Of a stretch of DNA of 23,131 nt, positions 8,647 through 17,223 are shown piece by piece. The DNA comes from Cyclobacteriaceae bacterium (GTDB lineage: Bacteria > Bacteroidota > Bacteroidia > Cytophagales > Cyclobacteriaceae). The stretch spans positions 1 to 23,131 of the forward strand of contig JANQPK010000093.1 in the NCBI GenBank assembly GCA_028289505.1. The letters are read 5' to 3'. The first letter of the stretch is position 1; every line of letters begins with the position of its first letter. The notes under the pieces are model-generated. The model saw only the letters and a program-made list of their open reading frames with translations. It had not been told where the DNA came from and ran no database searches. A program made the translations under genes and the position numbers.

Positions 8647-8677
8647 TTTGTAGGGTTTATTTGTATGGTTTACGTTG
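8647..8677 (+). promoter_or_regulatory. Candidate Bacteroidota promoter for the coiled-coil gene
   Basis: TTTG at 8647-8650, a 20-base spacer, then TACGTTG at 8671-8677 resembles the -33/-7 pair TTTG...TAnnTTTG, with one base missing in the -7 element. It would start transcription near 8684, about 45 bases before the ATG at 8729. It lies in a 136-base AT-rich gap with nothing else recognisable. Confidence 0.4.
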
Positions 8678-8728
8678 AATAATTTTAATAAAATCTTAAT
8701 TTTACGCTGTCAAATTGGACCTCTAAAA

Positions 8729-9655
8729 ATGACCCAACAAATAAACGAGAGCGAAAAGAAGAAGAATAACAAGCTCGGTCTTATTATTGCTTTTTTAGCC
8801 ATCCTGGTGATCATTCAAGGTGTCAAATGGTACCTAGATCACCAAAAGAAAAACGAATTGAAAACGGAACTGGCTAACCGCGATGTTGAACTGGAGGAGA
8901 CCTACAACAAGCTGGAATCGGTGAGTAACGAGCTTCAACTCAAAATCGAAGAAATAAGTAAACTTGGAGGAGACGTTGAAGAATTGCGATTGGCTAAAGA
9001 GGAATTGGAGGCAGAACGAGACAGGTTGCAAGAATCCTCAGATGTTGGTTGGGCCAGATTATACAAAATCCGAGATAAGGTTGAGGGGTATGAGACCCTT
9101 TTAAGAGAAAAAGAAGCTGAAATCCAACGACTCACTGCGGTGAATGAAGAGTTATTATCTGAGAATACCGACCTAAAAGTTACCCAAAACATGCTGAGTG
9201 ATTCGATACAAGAATTAGCTGAAACCTCTGAAAAACTGGGAGAAAAAGTCGCACTTGCCAGTACACTCAAGGCGGAGAACATTAAGATCAGTGCGGTTAA
9301 CAAAAGAGGAAGGGAGAAAGAAGGGGAGTTTAAAAATCGTCAGATCGAAAGCCTCAAGGTTGGTTTCAATCTAGCCGAGAATAGTGTGGCACCTATTGAA
9401 GGTAAAGATATTCGTATTCGTATAATTGAACCAGAGGGGAACGTGCTGTTTGATGTAGCCCGGGGATCTGGTACTTTTATGATAGATGGAAGAGAAGAAT
9501 TTTACACTGCGGTACAAGCAATCCTGTTTGATAATACCAAACAACAAATCACCTTCTTGTATGACAAAGGTGCGGATTACATCACTGGAGACCACGTGAT
9601 AGAAATCTACGCAGACGAGGATTTTATTGGCAGCAAATCGTTTACTGTAAAGTAA
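8729..9655 (+). CDS. Single-pass membrane protein with long coiled coil, function unknown
   Basis: Not assigned to a named family. With the ATG at 8729 (308 residues) the order is: a lysine-rich cytoplasmic N-terminus (1-15), one membrane helix (about 16-33), a charged heptad-rich coiled coil (about 40-185, rich in E, K, L and N), a basic linker (190-208), and a C-terminal domain of alternating hydrophobic strands (209-308). Because lysines precede the helix, the coiled coil and C-terminal domain should lie in the periplasm. The longest open frame starts with TTG at 8675, but the extra 18 residues overlap the candidate promoter and look non-coding. It stands alone between apaG-methyltransferase and the ribosomal genes. 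A structural or envelope-spanning scaffold role is a guess. Confidence 0.8.
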   Translation: MTQQINESEKKKNNKLGLIIAFLAILVIIQGVKWYLDHQKKNELKTELANRDVELEETYNKLESVSNELQLKIEEISKLGGDVEELRLAKEELEAERDRLQESSDVGWARLYKIRDKVEGYETLLREKEAEIQRLTAVNEELLSENTDLKVTQNMLSDSIQELAETSEKLGEKVALASTLKAENIKISAVNKRGREKEGEFKNRQIESLKVGFNLAENSVAPIEGKDIRIRIIEPEGNVLFDVARGSGTFMIDGREEFYTAVQAILFDNTKQQITFLYDKGADYITGDHVIEIYADEDFIGSKSFTVK

Positions 9656-9660
9656 ACTTT
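9640..9660 (+). terminator. Weak candidate terminator overlapping the coiled-coil gene stop
   Basis: GTTTACT (9640-9646), tetraloop GTAA, and AGTAAAC (9651-9657) form a perfect 7-base stem followed by only three T residues. The hairpin includes the stop codon TAA. The low GC content and short T-tract make termination weak at best; it could instead protect the 3' end of the message. Confidence 0.35.
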
Positions 9661-9690
9661 CCACCGGTCTTTCTTATTCCCAAGTATAAT

Positions 9691-9721
9691 TTTGCAGATA
9701 CTATTTTTCTGGCTATTTTTG
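9691..9721 (+). promoter_or_regulatory. Consensus Bacteroidota promoter for rpsF-rpsR-rplI
   Basis: TTTG at 9691-9694, exactly 19 bases, then TATTTTTG at 9714-9721: a complete match to the -33 TTTG and -7 TAnnTTTG elements used by the primary sigma factor of Bacteroidota. The predicted transcription start near 9728 leaves a leader of about 37 bases before rpsF. This is the best promoter in the window and fits a highly expressed ribosomal operon. Confidence 0.75.
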
Positions 9722-9727
9722 CAGGCC

Positions 9728-9756
9728 ATTAGTGATTCTAGTATTCAAACACTGAT
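9728..9756 (+). promoter_or_regulatory. Possible leader hairpin upstream of rpsF
   Basis: ATTAGTG (9728-9734) can pair with CACTGAT (9750-9756), seven pairs with one G-U, around a 15-base loop, and the stem begins at the predicted transcription start. Leaders of rpsF in many bacteria bind the S6:S18 complex for autoregulation, but the CCG-type determinants of that known motif are not visible here. The assignment is therefore only structural. Confidence 0.3.
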
Positions 9757-9764
9757 TTATAATT

Positions 9765-10124
9765 ATGAAGAAAAGTTATGAGACTGTATTCATTTTAACT
9801 CCCGTTTTGTCTGAAGATCAGATGAAGGATACAGTCGACAAATTGAAAAATGTCCTCACTGACAATGGAGCAGAATTGATCAATGAGGAAAACTGGGGGC
9901 TAAAGAAATTGGCCTACCCTATCCAGCACAAAACCACTGGATTCTACAACTTGTTTGAGTTTAACGCCGAGACTACGGCGGTTGACGCACTGGAGATAGC
10001 CTGTAGGAGGGATGAAAAAGTGATGCGGTTCCTGACCGTAGCGCTGGACAAACATGCGTTGGAGTACAACGAAAAACGAAGAAAAGGAGCATTTAACAAG
10101 AAAACTGAGGAGGCTGCATCATGA
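9765..10124 (+). CDS. rpsF: 30S ribosomal protein S6
   Basis: Binds 16S rRNA as a heterodimer with S18 in the platform of the small subunit. The 119-residue protein begins [13 protein letters not shown] and contains [13 protein letters not shown] (44-56) and the ferredoxin-like beta-alpha-beta pattern of S6, ending in a basic and acidic tail. Length is normal for the phylum. Its stop overlaps the rpsR start (ATGA at 10121-10124), which couples translation of the two partner proteins. The cluster has no ssb between rpsF and rpsR, unlike in Firmicutes. Confidence 0.98.
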   Translation: MKKSYETVFILTPVLSEDQMKDTVDKLKNVLTDNGAELINEENWGLKKLAYPIQHKTTGFYNLFEFNAETTAVDALEIACRRDEKVMRFLTVALDKHALEYNEKRRKGAFNKKTEEAAS

Positions 10125-10372
10125 CCTTAATGAACGAACCTGTAAACAGAGCTGACAATAAAAAGAAGTATTGTCGATTCAAGAAAAACGGTATAAAGTA
10201 CATTGATTACAAGGATGCAAACTTTTTGCTCAAATTTGTCAATGAGCAAGGTAAGATTCTTCCCCGAAGAATTACTGGAACCAGCCTTAAATACCAGAAG
10301 AAGGTCAGCCAGGCGGTTAAGAGAGCTAGGCATTTGGCCTTGTTGCCCTATGTTACTGACTCTTTAAAATAA
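10121..10372 (+). CDS. rpsR: 30S ribosomal protein S18
   Basis: Partner of S6 in the small-subunit platform. The 83-residue protein has the full S18 core: [18 protein letters not shown] (15-32), [14 protein letters not shown] (46-59) and the C-terminal [14 protein letters not shown]. It carries a single cysteine (Cys18), so it is a C-minus form without the zinc ligands found in some lineages. The ATG at 10121 overlaps the rpsF stop; an in-frame ATG at 10130 would shorten it by three residues. rplI follows after 11 bases. Confidence 0.98.
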   Translation: MTLMNEPVNRADNKKKYCRFKKNGIKYIDYKDANFLLKFVNEQGKILPRRITGTSLKYQKKVSQAVKRARHLALLPYVTDSLK

Positions 10373-10383
10373 TCTGGACAGTT

Positions 10384-10827
10384 ATGGAAGTAATACTAAC
10401 AGAAGATATTCAGGGACTTGGGTATAAAAATGACCTGGTCTCAGTGAAAGGTGGATATGGCAGAAACTACTTAATTCCAAAAGGTCTGGCATTGGTGGCC
10501 AGTGAATCCAACAAAAAAAGGATAGGCGAAAACGTGAAGCAAGCCGCTCATAAGGCTGCAAAGATCCAACAGGACGCTGAGTCACTGGCTGAGTCTATTG
10601 GAGATTTGGTACTAGAAATATCTACCAAAGCAGGTGAGAACGGAAGGATATTTGGTGCGGTAACCGCACTGCAAATTTCCGATGCTTTGAAAAGCAAAGG
10701 CTTTGAGGTTGATCGTAAGAAGATTTCCTTCAAGAGTGCAGTTAAAACCTTAGGGGATTATACGGTGATCCTAGATCTACACCGCGAAGTAAAGCACGAA
10801 GTAAACTTTAAGGTGGTCGAAGCATAA
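10384..10827 (+). CDS. rplI: 50S ribosomal protein L9
   Basis: Elongated two-domain protein of the large subunit that binds 23S rRNA near the L1 stalk and helps reading-frame maintenance. The N-terminal domain shows MEVILTEDIQGLGYKNDLV and the rRNA-binding VKGGYGRNYLIPKGLA (20-35); a charged connecting helix runs about 42-75; and the C-terminal domain contains GRIFGAVTALQISDAL (86-101). At 147 residues it is full length. It is the last gene of the operon, followed within 26 bases by a strong terminator. Confidence 0.98.
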   Translation: MEVILTEDIQGLGYKNDLVSVKGGYGRNYLIPKGLALVASESNKKRIGENVKQAAHKAAKIQQDAESLAESIGDLVLEISTKAGENGRIFGAVTALQISDALKSKGFEVDRKKISFKSAVKTLGDYTVILDLHREVKHEVNFKVVEA

Positions 10828-10852
10828 GACGTTCACATCAACTAAAAATTCC

Positions 10853-10877
10853 AACCACGCTTCGGCGTGGTTTTTTT
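10853..10877 (+). terminator. Intrinsic terminator after rplI
   Basis: CCACGC (10855-10860), loop TTCG and GCGTGG (10865-10870) form a perfect GC-rich stem with a very stable UUCG tetraloop, extended by two A-T pairs and followed by seven T residues (10871-10877). This is a textbook rho-independent terminator, ending the rpsF operon and separating it from the GSCFA gene 28 bases on. Confidence 0.95.
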
Positions 10878-10893
10878 ATAGTATGCCCTTTGC

Positions 10894-10901
10894 TAACTTA
10901 G
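10894..10901 (+). promoter_or_regulatory. Possible -7 element for the GSCFA gene
   Basis: TAACTTAG is one base off TAnnTTTG and lies 4 bases before the ATG at 10906, which would give a leaderless or nearly leaderless transcript. The matching -33 position falls in the T-tract of the rplI terminator. A new promoter is needed here if that terminator works, but this assignment is tentative. Confidence 0.25.
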
Positions 10902-10905
10902 AAAT

Positions 10906-11880
10906 ATGTTTAGGACGCCGGTCTCACTTACGCCTATTGAACAGCCTATTTCAATCCAGAGTAAATTATTGTCATGGGGCAGCTGCTTTGCTGATTTTAT
11001 TGGAAACAAGCTGCTTTCCAACAAGTTTAATATCACCACTAATCCCTGTGGGATAATCTTTCACCCTTTAGCACAATTTGAACTTTTCAGAATGGCTCTG
11101 GAAGAGGAACTGCCACCAGAGTACAGCTACGTATGTCAGCAAGGTATTTGGTACAACTATCTTTTTCACAGCTCCGTTTCTCACCACTCGCGTATTCATC
11201 TGGAAGGAATAATTGAGGATAGACTCCGCAACCTGCGAAGCCTGCTGACGTCAATCGACTATATCCTCCTGACCTTTGGTACCGCTATTCAGTACCGTCA
11301 CAAACACTCCGGCTTAATGGTGGCGAACTGCCATAAAGTACCACAAAAAGAGTTTGAAAAGAGTCTAACTGCACCTCAACCAATTGTTGATGCGTTTGCA
11401 GCACTATTGGATTCAAAACGGATAGATGCCAGATTTATACTCTCAGTGAGCCCCATCAGGCATCTCAAGGAGGGTATTGAGCAAAACAGTGTAAGCAAGT
11501 CTACTTTGCGGTTAGTATGTGAAGCACTGGAAAAAAAGTATTCAACTACCACCTACTTCCCCGGCTTTGAGATCATGATGGATGATCTTCGAGATTACAG
11601 ATTCTACCAACAAGATATGATTCATCCCAATGAGACGGCTCAGGATTATCTCTGGGACCTGTTTGTCTCGAATTACCTGGATATCCCTACGCAGGAATTT
11701 GTAGACCAGTGGCAAAAAATCTCCTCAAATTTAAAGCATAGACCGTTCCACCCCCAATCAGCAGCACATCAAGAGTTTATCAAGAAAACACTTTTGTTAA
11801 TTCAGGACCTGCCATCCGAAATAGATACCAGTCATGAAGTAGCTTTACTCAAAGAAAACTTAAATGAAAGCTACCGCTAA
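10906..11880 (+). CDS. GSCFA-domain protein (SGNH-hydrolase-like)
   Basis: A 324-residue protein with the family-naming motif GSCFA at residues 25-29 (in [10 protein letters not shown]) and a late DMIHPN motif (237-242), which by analogy with SGNH/GDSL esterases would hold the catalytic Asp-x-x-His, with Ser26 as possible nucleophile. [11 protein letters not shown] (about 119-129) and LSVSPIRHL (about 180-188) are other conserved blocks. No signal peptide is visible. GSCFA proteins are common in Bacteroidota and Proteobacteria, but no substrate is established; esterase or acyltransferase-type chemistry is inference. Its 3' end overlaps the next gene by 17 bases, indicating coupled translation. 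Confidence 0.88.
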   Translation: MFRTPVSLTPIEQPISIQSKLLSWGSCFADFIGNKLLSNKFNITTNPCGIIFHPLAQFELFRMALEEELPPEYSYVCQQGIWYNYLFHSSVSHHSRIHLEGIIEDRLRNLRSLLTSIDYILLTFGTAIQYRHKHSGLMVANCHKVPQKEFEKSLTAPQPIVDAFAALLDSKRIDARFILSVSPIRHLKEGIEQNSVSKSTLRLVCEALEKKYSTTTYFPGFEIMMDDLRDYRFYQQDMIHPNETAQDYLWDLFVSNYLDIPTQEFVDQWQKISSNLKHRPFHPQSAAHQEFIKKTLLLIQDLPSEIDTSHEVALLKENLNESYR

Positions 11881-13882
11881 TAGACTGATCCATGAAACTA
11901 GCCCCTACCTGCTTCAGCATGCCTATAATCCGGTAGATTGGTACCCCTGGGGACGGGCTGCTTTAGAAAAGGCACAATCAGAAGACAAGCCCATTCTGCT
12001 GAGTATTGGTTACAGCGCCTGCCATTGGTGTCATGTAATGGAAAGGGAGTCATTTGAACATAAATCAATTGCAGAGGTGATGAACAAACACTTTGTTTGC
12101 ATCAAGCTTGACCGTGAAGAAAGGCCGGACATCGATCAAATTTATATGGAAGCCATTCAGGCCATGGGCTTGTCCGGAGGATGGCCTCTGAATGTTTTCT
12201 TAACCCCCGATCAGAAACCCTTTTACGGAGGAACCTATTTTCCTCCTGACCGCTGGAATAAACTATTGATTAGTGTTGCCAACGCTTACCAGACCAACCG
12301 ACTTGCATTGGAGGATTCAGCAGAAAAATTTCACAAAGCCCTGAAGATTGGCGTGGTAACCAAATATCAACTTCATGACCAGGATGGAAAAGCTGCCAAT
12401 ATTCTTGATCAGGCCATTGAAAAATTGAAAGCTGCTTTTGATGAGGTAAACGGCGGCATGCAGAAAGCTCCTAAATTCCCAATGCCTGTTATATGGAACT
12501 TTGTAATCCATTACTATGCTGGGAAACGCGATCAGCAGCTTTTACAGCATTTGTATTTGACCCTGGACAAAATGTGTCAGGGAGGCCTGTATGATCAAAT
12601 CGGTGGAGGTTTTGCGCGTTACTCTGTAGACAGTAGGTGGTTCGCACCCCATTTTGAAAAGATGCTATACGATAATGCCCAATTGGTCAGTCTCTATGCA
12701 AAAGCCTACTCCATTTCCCAAAACCAACGATATCGTACGGTGGTGTATCAAACTATTGACTTTCTCAGCAGGGAGTTACTTCACCCGCAGGGAGGTTTCT
12801 ATTCCGCATTGGATGCAGACAGCGAAGGAGAAGAGGGTAAATTTTACATTTGGCAGTACCATGACTTTTCAGAAGTTGTGGGCAAGTCCGGGGATTTTTT
12901 AATTGATTTTTACGGATTAACCCCTGAAGGTAATTGGGAGAACGGACAAAACATATTATACCAGCAGCAGGATCTTGAATCCTTTGCGAGACAACATAAT
13001 ATGGATACCGACTGGCTTAGCAATATTCTGGAAGAATACCATGAGAAACTGCTGAATGCGCGCAATGAGCGTATCAGGCCTGGCCTGGACCATAAGATTA
13101 TCTGTGGTTGGAACGGGTTGATGATAAAAGCGCTGACCGATGCCTATGCCGTATTTTCGGAGGATCGATTTCTGCAGTTAGCATTGAAATGTGCTGCTTT
13201 TATCGAGGATCATATGACCTCAGGAGATCAACTTTATCGGACCCACGTGGTTAAGGGTAGTAAAACACCTGCATTTCTTGAAGACTACGCGGCCACCATC
13301 GATGGCTATCTGGGTTTGTACCAGGTAACATTTCATGAGAAATGGCTCTATAGAGCTCAAAACCTGATGTCATTTGCTATTGAGAATTTTTACGATGTGG
13401 AAGATCACTTATTTTTCTACACCGGTAGTTACTCAGATGATCTTATCGCTAGAAAGAAAGAATTATTTGATAATGTAATTCCATCTTCAAACTCTACCAT
13501 GACGCATAACCTTTGGCTCTTGGGTGTGATGCTGGACCGACAATCATACCTTGATCTAAGCCAAAAGATGCTAGACCGTGTGCAAAAATTGATATCCAGT
13601 GATCCAGTCTATTTAAGTAATTGGGCTGCCGCTTTAAGCTTTTTTGAGTTTACCACAGCCGAAATTGTGATTGGTGGTAAAGCGGCCGAAGAATACCGTC
13701 GACAAATAGCTCCATTCTTCCATCCCCATAAAGTTATGCTGGGAGCCACTGAAGACAGTACCCTACCCTTGCTCAAAGATCGAGTAGACTATAGTCAAAC
13801 CAGAGTCTACATATGCTACAACCAAGCCTGTCAACTGCCCACCACGGATCCTAAAAAAGCCATCAGCCAGTTATCCTATTAA
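11864..13882 (+). CDS. Thioredoxin-fold protein of the YyaL/DUF255 (SPATA20-like) family
   Basis: A 672-residue cytoplasmic protein. The N-terminal DUF255 domain (about 1-165) is thioredoxin-like with a CHWC active site (Cys53-Cys56, in [14 protein letters not shown]), [10 protein letters not shown] (82-91) and the cis-proline region SGGWPLN (104-110). The remainder is an alpha/alpha-barrel related to six-hairpin glycosidases, with the family blocks [10 protein letters not shown] and [12 protein letters not shown] near residues 250-270. Members include Bacillus YyaL and mammalian SPATA20; the reaction is not established, and redox or sugar-epimerase-like roles have been proposed. The ATG at 11864 lies inside the GSCFA gene end. 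The stop is followed, in the same frame and after only one codon, by the TTG proposed for priA. Confidence 0.93.
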   Translation: MKATANRLIHETSPYLLQHAYNPVDWYPWGRAALEKAQSEDKPILLSIGYSACHWCHVMERESFEHKSIAEVMNKHFVCIKLDREERPDIDQIYMEAIQAMGLSGGWPLNVFLTPDQKPFYGGTYFPPDRWNKLLISVANAYQTNRLALEDSAEKFHKALKIGVVTKYQLHDQDGKAANILDQAIEKLKAAFDEVNGGMQKAPKFPMPVIWNFVIHYYAGKRDQQLLQHLYLTLDKMCQGGLYDQIGGGFARYSVDSRWFAPHFEKMLYDNAQLVSLYAKAYSISQNQRYRTVVYQTIDFLSRELLHPQGGFYSALDADSEGEEGKFYIWQYHDFSEVVGKSGDFLIDFYGLTPEGNWENGQNILYQQQDLESFARQHNMDTDWLSNILEEYHEKLLNARNERIRPGLDHKIICGWNGLMIKALTDAYAVFSEDRFLQLALKCAAFIEDHMTSGDQLYRTHVVKGSKTPAFLEDYAATIDGYLGLYQVTFHEKWLYRAQNLMSFAIENFYDVEDHLFFYTGSYSDDLIARKKELFDNVIPSSNSTMTHNLWLLGVMLDRQSYLDLSQKMLDRVQKLISSDPVYLSNWAAALSFFEFTTAEIVIGGKAAEEYRRQIAPFFHPHKVMLGATEDSTLPLLKDRVDYSQTRVYICYNQACQLPTTDPKKAISQLSY

Positions 13883-13885
13883 ATA

Positions 13886-16408
13886 TTGGCCGAATTATTT
13901 GAACATAGCGTCGAGACTCAGCAACAGGTGACCCTGTTTGCGGATGTATTGCTACCAGTTCCGGTACCGCAATACTATACCTATCGAGTACCTAGCAACT
14001 GGAATCCCTATGTTACCATTGGCAAAAGGGTAATTGTTCAGTTTGGACCAAAAAAGATCCTTACCGGAATAGTGGTAAATGTGCATCAAAGTCCACCTTC
14101 CACTTATGAAGCTAAATATATCCAAGATGTGCTGGACCAAGAACCTGTGCTGAATACCATACAACTAAAGCTTTTCAGGTGGATCGCAAAATACTACCTG
14201 TGTGCCGAAGGGCAAGTGTTACAAGTTGCTTTACCCAGTGGTTTAAAGCTCAGCAGTCAATCACGGATTCAACTTCATCCCGAGTTTCAGCAGGATACCT
14301 GCCCCTACCCCCTTGATGATAGAGAGATATTGTTGCTCCAGGCGTTAGAGCAAGAGGGAAGTCTTGATTATAGCCAGGCTATGGAAAGCATCGGTGTAAA
14401 AAACCTGCCCAAAATTATCAAATCCCTATTGACCAAAAAGGCAATCTTGCTTTATGAGGAAGTTAAGGAAAAGTATCGCCCCAAAAAGGAGCGGAGGGTG
14501 AGATTATCATCGGATTTCACTTCTCATTCCTCGCTGGAGGATCAATTCGATATACTGCAAAAAAAGCCTAAACAAACTGAGTTACTGCTAAAATATCTAC
14601 AGCATGTACAGGTATTGAAGGATCCTGAAATCAACCTTCGGGGGATCCAAAAGTCCCTGCTTCTATCTGAGGGAGTATCCGCTTCCAGCCTCAAAACCCT
14701 TATTAAAAACAAAGTCATGGAGGAGTTTGAGGTAGTGGTGAGCCGATTACCTGACCAAGATGGTCTAGCGAATCCATCGAAGAGTATTACCCTGACATCA
14801 CCACAAACCGTAGCCAGGGATGAAATTCTTTCTAGTTTTGAAAAAAACAAAACCGTATTGTTTCATGGGATTACCGGTAGTGGTAAGACCGAGATTTACA
14901 TTGATCTGATCTCTCAGGTGCTTAACAGCGGTCTTCAGGTACTATACTTACTGCCAGAAATAGCACTGACCACCCAAATTGTGCGCAGACTGCACAAGAT
15001 ATTTGGCAACCGCATGGGCGTCTATCATAGTAGGTTTTCTGATAATGAACGAGTCGAAGTATGGCGCGGCATCTTGGAAGGGAAGTTCTCCTTCATTGTA
15101 GGTGTTCGTTCTTCCATATTCTTACCCTTTGACAATTTAGGATTGATCATTGTGGATGAAGAACACGAACTCTCCTATAAGCAGTTCGATCCAGCTCCTC
15201 GTTATCATGCACGTGATGTGGCCCTGGTATTAGCCCGGATGCATCACGCAAGGACCCTACTTGGTTCAGCAACGCCATCTATAGAATCTTATTATCATGC
15301 TCAAAAAGGTAAGTACGCACTAGTACACCTGGATCATCGCTATCGAAAGGTAGCCCTTCCAAAATACCATTTGGTGAATACCACCAAAGAACGACTTAAA
15401 AGGAGAATGACAGGTATGTTTACCGCTGAGCTGACCCGCAGGCTGAAGCATATTCTGGCCAAAGGCCAACAAGCTATAATATTTCAAAACAGAAGGGGTT
15501 ACGCACCCTATCTAAAATGCCAGGTATGCGCTTTCACCCCACAATGTCCTAGCTGTTCGGTTACACTTACCTACCACCTGCACTATAACCAACTGCGTTG
15601 CCACTACTGTGGGTATAAACAAAAAATGTTAGATACCTGCCCCTCCTGTGAATCTACGGATTTAGAATTAGTGGGATTCGGAACAGAAAAAATTGAAGAA
15701 GAACTCAGGCAGGTGCTTCCCCATGCCAGGGTCCAACGGATGGACCTGGACACTACCAGGAGAAAATACAGCTACCAGCAAATTATCGACCGCTTCGAGC
15801 AAGGAGAGATTGATATTCTTATAGGTACTCAAATGGTGTCAAAGGGTCTGGATTTTGGTAAAGTTGACCTGGTGGGAGTGCTGGACATCGATCGGATCAT
15901 GCATTTCCCTGATTTCAGATCACATGAACGTGCGTTTCAACTTATTACTCAGGTAGGTGGTAGGGCCGGAAGACGTACTGGTGATGGGTTAGTTTTGATA
16001 CAAACCAGCAGTCCTGAACACCAGTTATTAAGAATGATCAGCGAACACAACTACCTGCAGTTCTACCAGCATGAGATCACTGAAAGGGAAAAATTCAAAT
16101 ACCCACCGTTCACCAGACTGATTCGACTGACCTTAAAAAGCTCCGACCAGGAGTTAGGCTACCGTGCTGCCCATGAACTTTCAAATCGTTTGATACAGGG
16201 CTTGGGTAAGTCCCGGGTTCTAGGCCCTCAGGAGCCGTTAATTTCCAAATTGCGAAATCTTTACCAGATGGAGTTGTACATCAAACTGGAAAAGAATACT
16301 GGTCAAATAGAAGTCATCAAGAAACGGCTGATGCAGGAAATAACCCAATTAAACGAAATCCCCAGCTATCGGTCTGTTAGAGTGATTCCGGATGTAGACC
16401 CCTTTTAG
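13886..16408 (+). CDS. priA: Primosomal replication-restart helicase PriA
   Basis: A 3'-5' superfamily 2 helicase that recognises stalled or collapsed forks and reloads the replicative helicase. The 840-residue protein has the N-terminal 3' DNA-end-binding domain (ADVLLPVPVPQYYTYRVP, about 19-36), Walker A GITGSGKTE (328-336), the DEEH box (424-427) and eight zinc-binding cysteines at 545, 548, 554, 557, 572, 575, 585 and 588, followed by helicase motifs including GTQMVSKGLDF. It is longer than the E. coli protein (732), as in relatives. No ATG occurs near the start: TTG at 13886 is the most 5' option, 3 bases after the preceding stop; GTG at 13928 would give 826 residues starting just before the conserved domain. 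The stop overlaps that of surE by 4 bases. Confidence 0.95.
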   Translation: MAELFEHSVETQQQVTLFADVLLPVPVPQYYTYRVPSNWNPYVTIGKRVIVQFGPKKILTGIVVNVHQSPPSTYEAKYIQDVLDQEPVLNTIQLKLFRWIAKYYLCAEGQVLQVALPSGLKLSSQSRIQLHPEFQQDTCPYPLDDREILLLQALEQEGSLDYSQAMESIGVKNLPKIIKSLLTKKAILLYEEVKEKYRPKKERRVRLSSDFTSHSSLEDQFDILQKKPKQTELLLKYLQHVQVLKDPEINLRGIQKSLLLSEGVSASSLKTLIKNKVMEEFEVVVSRLPDQDGLANPSKSITLTSPQTVARDEILSSFEKNKTVLFHGITGSGKTEIYIDLISQVLNSGLQVLYLLPEIALTTQIVRRLHKIFGNRMGVYHSRFSDNERVEVWRGILEGKFSFIVGVRSSIFLPFDNLGLIIVDEEHELSYKQFDPAPRYHARDVALVLARMHHARTLLGSATPSIESYYHAQKGKYALVHLDHRYRKVALPKYHLVNTTKERLKRRMTGMFTAELTRRLKHILAKGQQAIIFQNRRGYAPYLKCQVCAFTPQCPSCSVTLTYHLHYNQLRCHYCGYKQKMLDTCPSCESTDLELVGFGTEKIEEELRQVLPHARVQRMDLDTTRRKYSYQQIIDRFEQGEIDILIGTQMVSKGLDFGKVDLVGVLDIDRIMHFPDFRSHERAFQLITQVGGRAGRRTGDGLVLIQTSSPEHQLLRMISEHNYLQFYQHEITEREKFKYPPFTRLIRLTLKSSDQELGYRAAHELSNRLIQGLGKSRVLGPQEPLISKLRNLYQMELYIKLEKNTGQIEVIKKRLMQEITQLNEIPSYRSVRVIPDVDPF

Positions 16409-17175
16409 AGTTCCCACTGGTCATTTAGGAAGCTAATGCCATGATGAGCGGTCAGATCATACTGGCAGGGAACAATGGATATGTAGTTATTGGCAATTGC
16501 CCACTCATCATTGTCTTCTCCCCTATCAAAATTGACAAAGTTACCTGCCATCCAGAAATATTTGCGGCCGGTAGGATCTCGTCGTACATCAAACTGTTCT
16601 TCCCATTTGGCCCTGGCTTGCCTGCAAACTTTGATACCTTTAATATTCTCATTGCGTTTGGGAGGAATGTTTACATTTAAGGCTACCCCTTTAGGAAGCC
16701 CCTTATACAAAACTTCGGACGCAATTTTCTTCACGTATTCTCCTGTATGAGAGAAATCAGCCTCTGAAGCATAGTCACAAAGTGAAAAACCAACAGCTGG
16801 CAAATCTTCAATAGCACCCTCAATAGCCGCTGACATGGTGCCACTGTAAAGAACACTGATTGAGGTGTTGCCTCCGTGATTGATACCACTTACCACCAAA
16901 TCGGGCTTGCTGGAGGTGAGGACATGATGCTTGGCGAGTTTCACGCAGTCGGCTGGTGTCCCAGAACACTTGTAGGCCGGCACATCACCAAAAATGTCTG
17001 TTTTATCCAGTCTCAGGGTATTGCCAACCGTGATAGCATGGCCCATACCCGATTGGGGGCTATCTGGTGCTACTACAATGACCTCCCCAATCTCTTTCAT
17101 AAGTTCCACCAGAACTCGGATTCCTCTACTAGATATTCCGTCATCATTACTCACTAAGATCAAAGGTTTCGACAT
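16405..17175 (-). CDS. surE: 5'/3'-nucleotidase SurE
   Basis: Divalent-metal-dependent phosphatase that hydrolyses nucleoside 5'- and 3'-monophosphates, linked to stationary-phase survival. The 256-residue protein starts MSKPLILVSNDDG with metal ligands Asp11 and Asp12, then Ser42 in DSPQSGMGHAIT and Asn99 in SGINHGGN; SGTPADCV (71-78) and YSGTMSAAIEG (110-120) are further family blocks. Length is normal. It is the last gene of the minus-strand dnaG cluster, 48 bases after the 205-residue gene. That gap contains TACTTTTA (17203-17196, minus strand), a possible weak -7 element for separate transcription. The stop overlaps that of priA, so no room exists for a terminator between them. Confidence 0.97.
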   Translation of the reverse strand: MSKPLILVSNDDGISSRGIRVLVELMKEIGEVIVVAPDSPQSGMGHAITVGNTLRLDKTDIFGDVPAYKCSGTPADCVKLAKHHVLTSSKPDLVVSGINHGGNTSISVLYSGTMSAAIEGAIEDLPAVGFSLCDYASEADFSHTGEYVKKIASEVLYKGLPKGVALNVNIPPKRNENIKGIKVCRQARAKWEEQFDVRRDPTGRKYFWMAGNFVNFDRGEDNDEWAIANNYISIVPCQYDLTAHHGISFLNDQWEL

Positions 17176-17223
17176 GTAATTTTGATTTTGCGGCCTAAAA
17201 GTACTGAAAACGTAAAAAAGAAA

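Noticed and set aside
8675..8728. TTG-initiated extension of the coiled-coil protein
   Set aside because: The sequence overlaps a candidate promoter and leader; the ATG at 8729 is directly followed by a typical lysine-rich tail and membrane helix.
8935..9303. Long antisense reading frame across the coiled-coil gene
   Set aside because: Its serine-rich translation is what the reverse complement of a Glu/Lys/Leu-rich coiled coil yields; no start context or family match.
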